DNA of 50,718 nucleotides from Verrucomicrobiota bacterium (GTDB lineage Bacteria; Verrucomicrobiota; Verrucomicrobiia; Verrucomicrobiales; V1-33): the NCBI GenBank assembly GCA_003402705.1, contig QQNF01000023.1, forward strand, positions 1-50,718, read 5' to 3'. Below the pieces are notes generated by a model. It did not search any database. It was given only the letters and a program-made list of their open reading frames with translations, and was not told the origin of the DNA. This document shows, one piece after another, positions 24,580-33,958 of this stretch; within the stretch, counting starts at the first letter, position 1, and each line of letters starts with the position of its first letter. A program made the position numbers and the translations under genes.

Positions 24580-26955
24580 TCAGACCGGTCCCTCGGAATA
24601 ACGCAGAAACGCCGCCCGGCGCTTCCGGTACGCCCCCAACCCATCCTCCCACCCCGCCATCACCTCCGCCGCAGGCACCCCGCGCTTCAACGCCGCCAGC
24701 GACGCATCATGCGCCAGCAGCCGGTTCAGCGGATCAGCATCAAACGCCTTCCCATGCTGCGCCACCAGCGCCGCCGCCAGCGTCATCCCCACCGTCACCG
24801 ACGGCAGCACCGCCGCATCCCGCACCGTCAGCCGCACGCCCTGACAAACCTCCCCCTTGAACACACTCGCCGTCGGCCGGAACTCCGCCGCCTTCACCCC
24901 CAACCCCGGAATCCCCGCCGCCTCCACCGCCTTCGCCAGCGCACCCCCATTCATCCACGGAGCCCCGAACAACTGAAACTGTGTCTCCGTCCCCCGACCC
25001 ACCGACACCTTGCAGAACTCCAGCAGCCCCACCCCCGGATACAGCACCGCCGCCTCCGCACTCCGCATGTTAGGTGACGGATTCACCCACGGCAGCCCCG
25101 TCTCGCCGTAAAACGCCCCGCGCTGCCATCCCGCCACCGGCACCACCTCCACCTTCAGATCCATCCCCAGTTCCATCTGAAACATCAGCGCCAGCTCCCC
25201 CGCCGTCATCCCATGCCGCACCGGAATCGGATGACACGCCGTGAAACTCAGCTTCCCCGCCACCGGCCCCTCAATCCTCACCCCACCAACCGGATTCACC
25301 CGGTCCAGCACCACAAACCTCATCCCCCGACCCGCCGCCGCCTGCATCCCCTCCAGCATCGTCGCAATGTACGTGTAAAACCGGCAACCAATGTCCTGAA
25401 TGTCAAACACCAGCGTGTCCATCCCCTTCAACTGCTCCCCACTCGGCCGCCGCCGCTTCCCATACAGACTGTACACCGGCAACCCCGTCGCCTTGTCCTC
25501 ACTGTCGCCAATCCCCTCTCGGTCCTCCGTCCCCCGAATCCCATGCTCCGGACTGAACAGCGCCAGCAGTTTCATCCCCTCGGCCCTCGCCAGCAGATCA
25601 ATGCTCGGCTTCCCGTCCAGATCCCTCCCCGTATGATTCGTAATCAGCCCCGCTTTCGCTCCTGACAACTCCCGGAACCCCGACGCCACTAACCCATCCA
25701 GCCCCGGCACCACCCGCCCGCGCCGGCTCACCAGCACCGTCCCCGCCTCACGTTCCACCCGCACCGTCCGCTTCCGCTTCAATCCCATCGCCTCCGCCGC
25801 CAGCGTCCCGAACTGCCACCTCAACTCCTTCACCCCGGTTCCTTCCCTCGGATGATTTCGATTTGTTAGCAGAATCACAAACGCATCCGCATCCGGATCA
25901 ATCCAGAACGCCGTCCCCGTCCACCCGGTGTGCCCGTACGACCGCGCCCCGAAACACTCACCCTTCGGATCCGCATACCGGCTCGCATTGTCGAACCCGT
26001 TCGTCCGCATCGTCCCGTCCGCCAGCTTCACCGGCGACGTCATCAACCGCACCATCTTCGCCGTCATCACCCGCCGCCCCGACGCACTCGTCCCCCCACC
26101 CAGCAGCATCCGGCAGTACCTCGCCAGATCCGCCGCCGTCGTGAACAATCCCGCATGCCCAGTCACCCCGCCCATCACCCGGCTCGTCGGATCATGCACC
26201 ACCCCATGCACCAGCCCCCCCGCCTCCCGCGTCGTCGGCGCGATCCTCCCCACCTTCGACCTGTCAGGACGGAAACCCGTCTCCTTCATCCCCAGCGGCC
26301 GGAAAATCCGCGCCGCCGCAAACACATCCAATGTCATCCCGCTCACCCGCCTGACAACCTCTCCTAGCAGTATGAAATTGATGTCGCTGTACAGAAACTT
26401 CGTCCCCGGCACATTGATCAGCGGCTCACTCGCCGCTCGCCGGATCCCTTCCTCATACCCTCCCCACGGCGGCTCACTCCGCTGAATCCCGCTCCGCGTC
26501 CCACTCGTGTGCGTCAGCAGATGCCGCACCGTCAGCAGTTCCTTCCCCCCGCCCGTAAACTCCGGAATCACCGCCGCTACCTTCGTATCAAGCGTCAGCT
26601 TCCCATCCTGAATCAGCAGAAACACCGACGGCGCCGTCGCCACCACCTTCGTCAGCGACGCCGCATCAAATACCGTCTCCACCTTCATCACCGCCACCTC
26701 CGGATCAATCATCCGGTTCCCCGTCGCCCCGCTCCGCGACACCCCGTTCCGCTCCAGCCACCACACCGCCCCAGGCACCAGCTTCGCCGCCACCGCATCA
26801 TCCAAAGCCTTCACCGCCACCGCCAGCCCCGCCTCATCAAACACCGCCCGTCCCCGCGCCTCCGCTCTCCCCGGCACCAATACCCCCGCCGCCAGCCACG
26901 CCGTGCGCTTCATCAGCCGCCGCCGGCTCGTCAGTGTGTCATCAGGGGATTCCAT
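24580..26955 (-). CDS. Serine hydrolase (beta-lactamase fold) fused to NamZ-type exo-beta-N-acetylmuramidase (DUF1343)
   Basis: 791 residues from ATG 26955 (alternative ATG 26913). N-terminal half: class C beta-lactamase/PBP-like hydrolase with SLTK (SxxK), YSDINF (YxN) and GHTGWTGT (KTG equivalent). C-terminal half (from about residue 400): DUF1343/GH171 with GLITNHTGRDLDGK, LFSPEHGIRGTEDREGIGDS, VFDIQDIGCRFYTYIATM and PWVNPSPNMRS. NamZ removes MurNAc from peptidoglycan fragments; the partner domain may trim peptides or esters. A twin-Arg-like, weakly hydrophobic N-terminus suggests export. Faces the DUF1549/DUF1553 gene across a short divergent region. Confidence 0.88.
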   Translation of the reverse strand: MESPDDTLTSRRRLMKRTAWLAAGVLVPGRAEARGRAVFDEAGLAVAVKALDDAVAAKLVPGAVWWLERNGVSRSGATGNRMIDPEVAVMKVETVFDAASLTKVVATAPSVFLLIQDGKLTLDTKVAAVIPEFTGGGKELLTVRHLLTHTSGTRSGIQRSEPPWGGYEEGIRRAASEPLINVPGTKFLYSDINFILLGEVVRRVSGMTLDVFAAARIFRPLGMKETGFRPDRSKVGRIAPTTREAGGLVHGVVHDPTSRVMGGVTGHAGLFTTAADLARYCRMLLGGGTSASGRRVMTAKMVRLMTSPVKLADGTMRTNGFDNASRYADPKGECFGARSYGHTGWTGTAFWIDPDADAFVILLTNRNHPREGTGVKELRWQFGTLAAEAMGLKRKRTVRVEREAGTVLVSRRGRVVPGLDGLVASGFRELSGAKAGLITNHTGRDLDGKPSIDLLARAEGMKLLALFSPEHGIRGTEDREGIGDSEDKATGLPVYSLYGKRRRPSGEQLKGMDTLVFDIQDIGCRFYTYIATMLEGMQAAAGRGMRFVVLDRVNPVGGVRIEGPVAGKLSFTACHPIPVRHGMTAGELALMFQMELGMDLKVEVVPVAGWQRGAFYGETGLPWVNPSPNMRSAEAAVLYPGVGLLEFCKVSVGRGTETQFQLFGAPWMNGGALAKAVEAAGIPGLGVKAAEFRPTASVFKGEVCQGVRLTVRDAAVLPSVTVGMTLAAALVAQHGKAFDADPLNRLLAHDASLAALKRGVPAAEVMAGWEDGLGAYRKRRAAFLRYSEGPV

Positions 26956-27064
26956 GCGTGCAGTCTCGTGGTTCAATACTCCCCTCCCCATCACCGCATT
27001 TCCACCTCCTGTCCACCACAGCCATGCCTCTGAAAGGCACCCGCCGCATCCCCGTAATCGCTCC

Positions 27065-30000
27065 ATGCCCCGGGCCCTCTGCCTCCTCCTCTCCCTCCAC
27101 GCCGCCGCACACGCCGCCGTCCCGGACGTCATCGACTTCAATTTCCACGTCAAACCCATCCTCAGCGACCGCTGCTTCCTCTGCCACGGACCCGACGACC
27201 GAAACCGCAAAGCCAAACTCCGCCTCGACTCCCGCACCGACGCCTTCCGCCCAGCCCCCGACGCCGGTCCAGACTGGCAAATCATTAAACCCGGCAACCC
27301 AGCCCTCAGCTCCCTCATCGCCCGCATCGATTCCTCCGACCCGGACGAAATCATGCCGCCCCCAGACTCCCACCTCTCCCTCTCCCCCGACGAACGCGAA
27401 ATCCTCCGCCGCTGGATCGCCGCCGGTGCCACATGGCAGGACCACTGGTCCTTCCTCCCCATCAAATCCTCTCCCGCACCTCCCACCCCCGACGGCGGCA
27501 ACTTCATCGACGCCTTCGTCTCCGCCCAACTCCTCAAATCCGGCCGCGCCCTCCGCCCCGCCGCCCCACCAGAACGTCTCCTCCGCCGCGCCGCCCTCGC
27601 CCTCACCGGCCTCCCTCCCTCCGACGAATCCCGCGCCGCCCTCGCCGCCAATCCCTCCGCCGCCTCCTTCACCACCGCCATCGACCATCTCCTCGCCTCC
27701 CCAGCCTACGGCGAACGCATGGCCGCCGACTGGTGCGACATCGCACGCTACGCCGATACCTTCGGCTACCAGTCCGACCGCCACCGCGATGTCTGGCCAT
27801 GGCGCGACTGGGTCATCCGCGCCTTCAATAACAATCTCCCCTACGACCAGTTCATCACATGGCAGATCGCCGGCGATCTCCTCGATAACCCCACCCGCGA
27901 CCAGCGCATCGCCACCGCCTTCAACCGTCTCCACCGCCAGACCAACGAAGGCGGCAGCGTCGAAGAAGAATTCCGCGTCGAATACGTCAACGACCGCGTC
28001 ACCACCTACGGCACCGCCTTCCTCGGCCTCACCCTCGAATGCAGCCGCTGCCACGACCACAAATACGACCCGATCTCCACGCGCGACTTCTACAGTCTCG
28101 CCTCCTTCTTCCAGAACATCGACGAAAGCGGGCTCTACTCCCACTTCACCGACGACACCCCAACCCCCGCCCTGCCCCTAACAACTCCCGACCAGGACCA
28201 GCAGCTCGCCACACTAACTGAAAAAGCCGCCGCCGCCGAAGCCGCTCTCCTCTCCCTCCGCACCTCCCGACGCCCCGCCTTCGAAGCATGGGCCCGCTCG
28301 CTCCCCTCACCTCTCCCCTCCCCCGACGAACTCGCACGCTTCCAGTTCGAATCCCTCACCGCGAACGACATCAAGCCGGACGATCCCGCCCAGCCCTTCG
28401 AAAACCCTCAGCTCACCGACGGCCCACACGGCAAAGCCCTCGCCCTCGACGGCGAAAACGGCGTCAACCTCAACGCCGGTGGCAACTTCACCCGCGAACA
28501 GCCATTCTCCGTCTCCCTCTGGCTCCGCACCCCGGACACCAAAGACCGCGCCGTCGTCTTCCACCGCAGCCGCGCATGGACCGACTCCGCTAGCCGCGGC
28601 TACCAGCTCCTCATCGAAGACGGCCGTCTCTCCGCCGCCCTCATCCACTTCTGGCCAGGCAACGCCGTCGCCATCCGCGCCAAAGACCTGCTCCCCGTCG
28701 CCCAGTGGACCCACGTCACCATGACCAGCGACGGCTCCGGCAAAGCCAACGGCCTCCAGCTCTTCATCAACGGCCTCCCCGCCCCCTGCGACACCGTCCG
28801 CGACCACCTCACCCGCAACGCCCACGGCGGTGAAGCCTCACAAATCACCATCGGCCAGCGCTTCCGCGACCGTGGCTTCAAAGGCGGCCACATCGACGAC
28901 TTCCGCGTCTTCTCCCGCGCCCTCACCCCACCAGAAGCCGCGCAACTCGCCGGCCTCCCCGCGCCCTCCGATCCGGACACACTCTTCTCCTACTGGCTCA
29001 GCGCCCTCGACCCCGAATCCCGCGCCGCCGCCGCCGCCCTCCAGCAGGCCCGCGCCGCACTCCACGCTCTCCAGGACTCCATCCCATCCCTCATGGTCAT
29101 GGAGGAAATGGCACACCCCAAACCCGCTCGCCTCCTCCAGCGCGGTGCCTACGACGCACCCGGCGATCCCGTCTCCGCAAGCGTCCCCGCCGCCATCCTC
29201 CCCTTCAACCCAGCTTACCCAGCCAATCGCCTCGGCCTCGCCAAATGGACCACCGACCCCAGCCACCCACTCACCGCTCGCGTCATCGTCAACCGGCTCT
29301 GGGCCCAGATGTTCGGCCGCGGGCTCGTCCACACCGTCGATGACTTCGGCAATCAGGGCTCGCTCCCTAGCCACCCCGAACTCCTCGACGCCCTCGCCAG
29401 CCACTTCATCTCCTCAGGCTGGAACGTCAAAAGCCTCCTCCGCTCCATCGCCCTCAGCCGCACCTTCGCCCAGGAAAGCTCCGGCGACCGCGACAGCTTC
29501 CTCTCCGACCCTGACAATATCGCTCTCGCCCGCGGCCCGCGCTTCCGCCTCCCCGCAGAAATGATCCGCGACTCCGCCCTCGCCGCCTCCGGTCTCCTCG
29601 TCACCAAAACCGGCGGCCCCAGCGTCAAACCCTATCAACCTCCAGGCATCTGGGAGGAAAAAGGCGGCGGCTGGTCCTACCACCGCGACAAAGGCGACGG
29701 GCTCTACCGCCGCAGTCTCTACACCTACTGGAAACGCACCGCCCCACCACCCGCCATGGAAACCTTCGACGCCGCCAAACGCGAGGTCTGCGTCGCCCGC
29801 CGCCAGATCACCGCCACTCCCCTCCAGGCCCTCGTCCTCCTCAACGACGAACAATTCCTCGAAGCCGCCCGCGTCCTCGCAGAATCCCTCCTCACCTCCC
29901 ACAGCCCAGACAACCACGCACCCCTCGCCGCCGCAGCCTTCTCACGCTGCCTCGGCCGTCTCCCCAACGCCCGCGAATCAACCCTCCTCTCCTCCCTCCT

Positions 30001-30166
30001 CTCCGACCAGCTCGCTCACTACCGATCCCACCCCGCAGACGCCGCCAGACTCCTCAAATCCGGCGCCCGACCCCCAGCCGCCAACCACGACCCCGCTGCC
30101 GTCGCCGCCCTCACCACGCTCGTCAGCACGCTCTTCAATCACGACGAGTTCGTCACGCTCCGCTGA
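27065..30166 (+). CDS. Planctomycete/Verrucomicrobia-type cytochrome protein (PSCyt1-DUF1549-LamG-DUF1553)
   Basis: 1033 residues from ATG 27065, with signal peptide MPRALCLLLSLHAAAHA. Order of parts: cytochrome-like DRCFLCHGPD (about 34-43), DUF1549 (PSCyt2) with WCDIARYADTFGYQSDRHRD and ECSRCHDHKYDPIS (second CxxCH), a LamG/concanavalin-like domain (about 440-640), and DUF1553 (PSD1) to the end (NRLWAQMFGRGLV, ITATPLQALVLLNDEQFL). These exported proteins are expanded in Planctomycetota and Verrucomicrobiota and are linked to carbohydrate breakdown; the reaction is unknown. The usual adjacent DUF1501 partner is absent; one lies 14 kb away with DUF1800. Confidence 0.92.
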   Translation: MPRALCLLLSLHAAAHAAVPDVIDFNFHVKPILSDRCFLCHGPDDRNRKAKLRLDSRTDAFRPAPDAGPDWQIIKPGNPALSSLIARIDSSDPDEIMPPPDSHLSLSPDEREILRRWIAAGATWQDHWSFLPIKSSPAPPTPDGGNFIDAFVSAQLLKSGRALRPAAPPERLLRRAALALTGLPPSDESRAALAANPSAASFTTAIDHLLASPAYGERMAADWCDIARYADTFGYQSDRHRDVWPWRDWVIRAFNNNLPYDQFITWQIAGDLLDNPTRDQRIATAFNRLHRQTNEGGSVEEEFRVEYVNDRVTTYGTAFLGLTLECSRCHDHKYDPISTRDFYSLASFFQNIDESGLYSHFTDDTPTPALPLTTPDQDQQLATLTEKAAAAEAALLSLRTSRRPAFEAWARSLPSPLPSPDELARFQFESLTANDIKPDDPAQPFENPQLTDGPHGKALALDGENGVNLNAGGNFTREQPFSVSLWLRTPDTKDRAVVFHRSRAWTDSASRGYQLLIEDGRLSAALIHFWPGNAVAIRAKDLLPVAQWTHVTMTSDGSGKANGLQLFINGLPAPCDTVRDHLTRNAHGGEASQITIGQRFRDRGFKGGHIDDFRVFSRALTPPEAAQLAGLPAPSDPDTLFSYWLSALDPESRAAAAALQQARAALHALQDSIPSLMVMEEMAHPKPARLLQRGAYDAPGDPVSASVPAAILPFNPAYPANRLGLAKWTTDPSHPLTARVIVNRLWAQMFGRGLVHTVDDFGNQGSLPSHPELLDALASHFISSGWNVKSLLRSIALSRTFAQESSGDRDSFLSDPDNIALARGPRFRLPAEMIRDSALAASGLLVTKTGGPSVKPYQPPGIWEEKGGGWSYHRDKGDGLYRRSLYTYWKRTAPPPAMETFDAAKREVCVARRQITATPLQALVLLNDEQFLEAARVLAESLLTSHSPDNHAPLAAAAFSRCLGRLPNARESTLLSSLLSDQLAHYRSHPADAARLLKSGARPPAANHDPAAVAALTTLVSTLFNHDEFVTLR

Positions 30167-30203
30167 CTCCCCCACACACCCGGAACCCCGAACCCCTAAC
30201 ACC

Positions 30204-30659
30204 TCACCGGCTCAAATCCCCCTGCCGCAGCAGCCGGAACCCGTGGTTCTGCATCACCGCAGCCCCAAACTCAAGATCCTCCAGATGCAGCACCAGCGCC
30301 GACAATCCACCCGGGTGCACCAGCAGCGGATACGAAAAATGAATGTTCGTCTCCGCCTGCAAGAAAGCCGTCAGACACTGACTCAACCCAGGCGCACCAT
30401 CCTTCAGCTGCACCACCAGCACATCACAGCACCCGAACGGGATCCCCCGCTCCATGAACAGCGTCTCCACCGTCTCTGGATCACTCACCACCAGCCGCGC
30501 CACCGTCACATCCACCGAATCCTGCAGGCTCAGCCCTAACACCATCACATGCGCATCCTCCAGCAGCCTCACCACACTCAGCAGCGCTCCCGCCCGGTTG
30601 ATGAGAAAAATCGAGAACTGACGTACGGCAGAGCTCTGCGCGGAAGTTTCGGTATCCAT
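30204..30659 (-). CDS. ACT-domain regulatory protein
   Basis: 151 residues. RQFSIFLINRAGALLSVVRLLEDAHVMVLG is an ACT fold opening (beta-alpha with Arg/Gly in the ligand loop); a second, weaker repeat follows (LVHPGGLSALVLHLEDLEFG). Such proteins bind amino acids and regulate enzymes; IlvH-like small subunits are relatives, but the catalytic partner is not here. Last gene of the ribH-nusB cluster, 29 bp after the preceding gene. Confidence 0.75.
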   Translation of the reverse strand: MDTETSAQSSAVRQFSIFLINRAGALLSVVRLLEDAHVMVLGLSLQDSVDVTVARLVVSDPETVETLFMERGIPFGCCDVLVVQLKDGAPGLSQCLTAFLQAETNIHFSYPLLVHPGGLSALVLHLEDLEFGAAVMQNHGFRLLRQGDLSR

Positions 30660-30688
30660 AAGTTAATCTGAAAATGTTCTGCTGATGC

Positions 30689-31504
30689 TCAATGCTTGGC
30701 CGCCGGATCAATACTCCGCGCCATCAGTTCATTCAACGCCTCCCGCGTCCGCTCCATCCGCGCCTTGCGCGCCTCCCCGTCCGCCGCCGCCGCAGCCCAC
30801 AGCCGGTCCAATGCCACCAGCTGCCGCCGGATCGCCACGCACACCCGCACCTCCGCCTCCGCCAGCGGCGCCGCCCGACCCTTCAGCACGTCAATCCACT
30901 CAGGCTTCCCCAGCGGCACCTCCTTCACTCCCTCATGATTGCCGCAGAACTGCGCCGCCACCTGCCACGTCCGCACCCACTGCCCGATCGATCCCAGATC
31001 CGCCATCTGCTGATCCCGGTGCGCCGTCAGATGCCGCCGGTGCTGCCGCACCAGACTCCCCACCTCCACGCGCAGCGACTTCCACTCACCCCCATCCGCC
31101 AACGACGTCAGGATCTGCCTCGTGCTCCCCATCACCTCCCCAATCCCTAGCATCGTCTCCAGCGCCGTCAGATCCACCAGCAGATTCCGGAACTGCTGCG
31201 CATCACGCGCTTCGCACGCCAGCGACAAATCCGCCACCAGCGCCCCCATCGACAGCGCCGCCGCCACCCGGTCCCGCGGCACCCCCTCAGGCCGCTCCCG
31301 GAAATACTGCCGCCACTGCGGCCTAACACCTTCCGCCAGATCCGCAAGAAAATCCCCCGACTGATCCGGCAGCCGCACCGCCTCCACCTGCTCACCCTCC
31401 ACCGGCACCGCTCCGCCTCCCTCACCCGCAACCAGCCCGGTCCCCATCGGTCCCAGCACCGCCATCACCAAAGCACTCATCCCTGTCAGCAGATCTCCTC
31501 TCAT
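30689..31504 (-). CDS. Hypothetical exported protein
   Basis: 271 residues. The N-terminus MRGDLLTGMSALVMAVLGPM could be a signal peptide or anchor. The rest is helical in appearance with no family I recognise (LPDQSGDFLADLAEGVRPQW, AIRRQLVALDRLWAAAAADG). Its ATG overlaps the stop of the upstream gene as ATGA (31501-31504), so the two are probably translated together and may act together. Confidence 0.75.
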   Translation of the reverse strand: MRGDLLTGMSALVMAVLGPMGTGLVAGEGGGAVPVEGEQVEAVRLPDQSGDFLADLAEGVRPQWRQYFRERPEGVPRDRVAAALSMGALVADLSLACEARDAQQFRNLLVDLTALETMLGIGEVMGSTRQILTSLADGGEWKSLRVEVGSLVRQHRRHLTAHRDQQMADLGSIGQWVRTWQVAAQFCGNHEGVKEVPLGKPEWIDVLKGRAAPLAEAEVRVCVAIRRQLVALDRLWAAAAADGEARKARMERTREALNELMARSIDPAAKH

Positions 31505-32775
31505 GGCTTCGGAAATTCACACTCAACCTCGCTGTCCTGCCAGCGGTTCCGCACCACGTCGTCAATCCGCATCCCCGCAGGCCCGGGCCCACCCTCACTG
31601 AAACTCAGATACGCATTCGCCGACACCCACCCCGGACGCCCCGCAATCACCTCGCCCAGCACCGGCAATACCCGGCTCCCTTCCGATACCCACGCCGTCA
31701 TCTCCTCATCCCCACCACGGTGCCGCACCCGGAACCCCCGGAACCCAGGCACCGCCACCACCCCATCCTCCGCTCCCACCACCCGCAAAAATACCCGCAT
31801 CGCCTCCGGCTGCGCTCGCCGATCCCTCAAAAAATCCGACCAGGACACCTCCCCGTAACTCACAAAATTCTCCCAATCCACCGTGCACCCCTCCTCACTC
31901 TCCATCACCGCAATCGTCGTCCGCCTGCCACCGCCCTCCACAAATGTCACCGGAAACCACGCCGTCACCCCATTGTCCCGCGGCGTCCCCACCTCCCACC
32001 TCTCCACCTTCGGATCCACTCCCTTCCACTCGCCGTAAAACCGCGCCATCCGCGGCTGCGCTCGCTCCGCATCATACACATACCGCAACCGCTCCCCCGC
32101 CCCACCAGCCCCAAGAAACCCCTCCACCGCCTCACGCACCCGCTCCACCCGCCGCTCCATCGGCACCACCACTCCAGTCTCCCCATCATCCACCCGCGCC
32201 ACCGACGCCCGCTCGCTCATCGAATCCACCATCCGCCACACCACCAGCGACCCAATGATCCCCGCAAAAAACAACAGCACCCCATACCTCACCCAGCGCG
32301 TGTCCAGCACCTCCAGCCACCGCAACCCAGGCACGCTGAATACCCCGTCCAGCACGATGCTCAACTTGTTAGGCTGATACACCGGCTGCACACTCCGGTC
32401 CTGCTTCGCATACCCCACCTGCACCGGCGCATCCGGATCAATCGCACTATCCGCTCGGTTGTCCTGCGCCACCGCATGCCCATCAAACGATGTCTGCGGC
32501 CGCCCCACAATCTTCGTGAACTGCACCGGCTTCCCTCCCTTCCCAAACCCCGCAGGGCGCTTCCTAACCACCTCCGCCGCATTCTCCGCCACCACCGGCT
32601 CCGGCTCCCGTCGCCCCCGCGCCGGCACCGAAATCGTCGGCCGCTCCCCCGCCCCGTCTCGCATCGTGAACTCTTCACTGCTCACCGCCGGCTCCACAGG
32701 CAACGGCCCAGTCCGCGGCACGCCTTTCCCGGTTATCGGAACAGTTCTTTGCTGGCGGTCATCCGGCAGTGGCAT
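31501..32775 (-). CDS. Hypothetical single-pass membrane protein
   Basis: 424 residues. A hydrophilic, low-complexity first 160 residues (likely cytoplasmic), a transmembrane helix YGVLLFFAGIIGSLVVW at about 167-183, then a long domain that should face outward (VERVREAVEGFLGAGGAGER, SYGEVSWSDFLRDRR, MTAWVSEGSRVLPVLGEVIA). No family recognised. Coupled by an ATGA overlap to the next gene and 56 bp behind nusB. Confidence 0.75.
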   Translation of the reverse strand: MPLPDDRQQRTVPITGKGVPRTGPLPVEPAVSSEEFTMRDGAGERPTISVPARGRREPEPVVAENAAEVVRKRPAGFGKGGKPVQFTKIVGRPQTSFDGHAVAQDNRADSAIDPDAPVQVGYAKQDRSVQPVYQPNKLSIVLDGVFSVPGLRWLEVLDTRWVRYGVLLFFAGIIGSLVVWRMVDSMSERASVARVDDGETGVVVPMERRVERVREAVEGFLGAGGAGERLRYVYDAERAQPRMARFYGEWKGVDPKVERWEVGTPRDNGVTAWFPVTFVEGGGRRTTIAVMESEEGCTVDWENFVSYGEVSWSDFLRDRRAQPEAMRVFLRVVGAEDGVVAVPGFRGFRVRHRGGDEEMTAWVSEGSRVLPVLGEVIAGRPGWVSANAYLSFSEGGPGPAGMRIDDVVRNRWQDSEVECEFPKP

Positions 32776-32831
32776 GGCAGTTTTGGGTGCAGCTCTCTAC
32801 CGGGCAATCTAACCCCGTTCCGCCCCAATAT

Positions 32832-33299
32832 TCAAGGCGTATCCGGCGCCGCCGACCTGGGCTCGCGCGACCCTCCTCCCGCCTCCCGCAACGGCCGCGA
32901 CACCTGCCCCTTCAACCGGTCCAGCACGCCGTTCACAAACCGCCCGCTGTCCGGCCCGCCCAACCGCTTCGCAATCTCAATCGCCTCGTTGATCGCCACC
33001 ACCGGCGGCACGTCCGACTCGTGAAACATCTCGTACACCGCCACCCTCAGAATATTGCGGTCCACCACCCCCAGCCGCTGCATGCTGAAATTCTCCAGCA
33101 CCCCCGCAATCCGCTCGTCAATCTCCCCAATCACCCCCACCACCCCCCGAAACAACGCCTCCGCATGCTCCCGCACTTCCTTGCCCGCCGTGTGCAGCGC
33201 AAAAAATCCCTCGATGTCCGGCTGGCTGCCCTCCCCGCAGAAATCCCGGCTGAACAACAGCTGCACCGCCGTCTCCCGGCCCTCGCGTCGCTTACTCAT
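32832..33299 (-). CDS. nusB: Transcription antitermination factor NusB
   Basis: 155 residues from ATG 33299 (MSKRREGRETAVQLLFSRDF). The all-helical NusB fold is recognisable from RRxxREtAVQLLF at the start and DRNILRVAVYEMF, VVAINEAIEIAKRLGG and RFVNGVLDRL at the end. It binds boxA RNA with S10 in rRNA antitermination. The start overlaps the end of ribH by 8 bp; the ribH-nusB order is a common bacterial arrangement. A C-terminal tail of about 20 residues is Pro/Gly/Arg-rich. Confidence 0.93.
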   Translation of the reverse strand: MSKRREGRETAVQLLFSRDFCGEGSQPDIEGFFALHTAGKEVREHAEALFRGVVGVIGEIDERIAGVLENFSMQRLGVVDRNILRVAVYEMFHESDVPPVVAINEAIEIAKRLGGPDSGRFVNGVLDRLKGQVSRPLREAGGGSREPRSAAPDTP

Positions 33300-33804
33300 C
33301 CTCCTCTTTGCCTTTCGGCGTTGGATACGCTGTGTGCAGCTTCTGGAACAATTCCGCCATGTTGAGCGCCGCTCGCGCCGCCTCAACCCCGCGGTTGATC
33401 CTCGTCCCCAGACACCGCTCCTCCGCCTCCGCCTCATTGTTCACCAGCAGCACCATGTTGATCACAGGCGTCAGATGCCGCGTCGCCATCGCCTGCAGCT
33501 CATGACTCAGCGAACTCGTGATCACATCCGCATGCCCCGTATCCCCGCGGATCACCACCCCAAGCGCGATGATCACATCCGCATGCGTATACTGCAGCAC
33601 ATATTCCGCACAAACCGGTATCTCCCACGCCCCAGGCACACGGTAAAGCGGCACGCTCGCTGTCGGCATGATCGCAAGCAACTCGCTCTTCGTCGCCTCC
33701 ACGAGCCCGTTCATGCAGGTCTCGTTGTACATGCTCGCGACAATTGCAAAGGTCTTGCGTGGCCCGATAATCCGGGGTCGGCGGGGAAGTGTCTGGTTGG
33801 CCAT
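33292..33804 (-). CDS. ribH: 6,7-dimethyl-8-ribityllumazine synthase
   Basis: 170 residues from ATG 33804. Key segments: FAIVASMYNE (substrate site), VPGAWEIPV, and ALGVVIRGDTGHADVI, with the catalytic His in the G-x-T-x-H loop. It condenses the ribityl-pyrimidine with a four-carbon unit in riboflavin synthesis. Family members usually read GETPHFD; here GDTGHAD is a mild change. The first gene of the cluster that continues into nusB and three further genes. Confidence 0.93.
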   Translation of the reverse strand: MANQTLPRRPRIIGPRKTFAIVASMYNETCMNGLVEATKSELLAIMPTASVPLYRVPGAWEIPVCAEYVLQYTHADVIIALGVVIRGDTGHADVITSSLSHELQAMATRHLTPVINMVLLVNNEAEAEERCLGTRINRGVEAARAALNMAELFQKLHTAYPTPKGKEEDE

Positions 33805-33958
33805 GTTGGTTTGAACCCATGCCGTGCGGCGGAATTCCAGACCGCGCAACGGAAAGAGCACCGCCATTTCAAACCCCCAGCCTCAGGCTCCCTTGACGCA
33901 CCCCCCACGCAACCTCACTGACTCCTGCCCCCAGCTCGCCGCACCCCTCCCTTCCCTC

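Noticed and set aside
26956..27681. Upstream extension of the muramidase frame into the DUF1549/DUF1553 gene
   Set aside because: It runs antisense to a well-supported gene and encodes Arg/Gly/Ser-rich sequence without motifs; ATG 26955 gives a sensible N-terminus.
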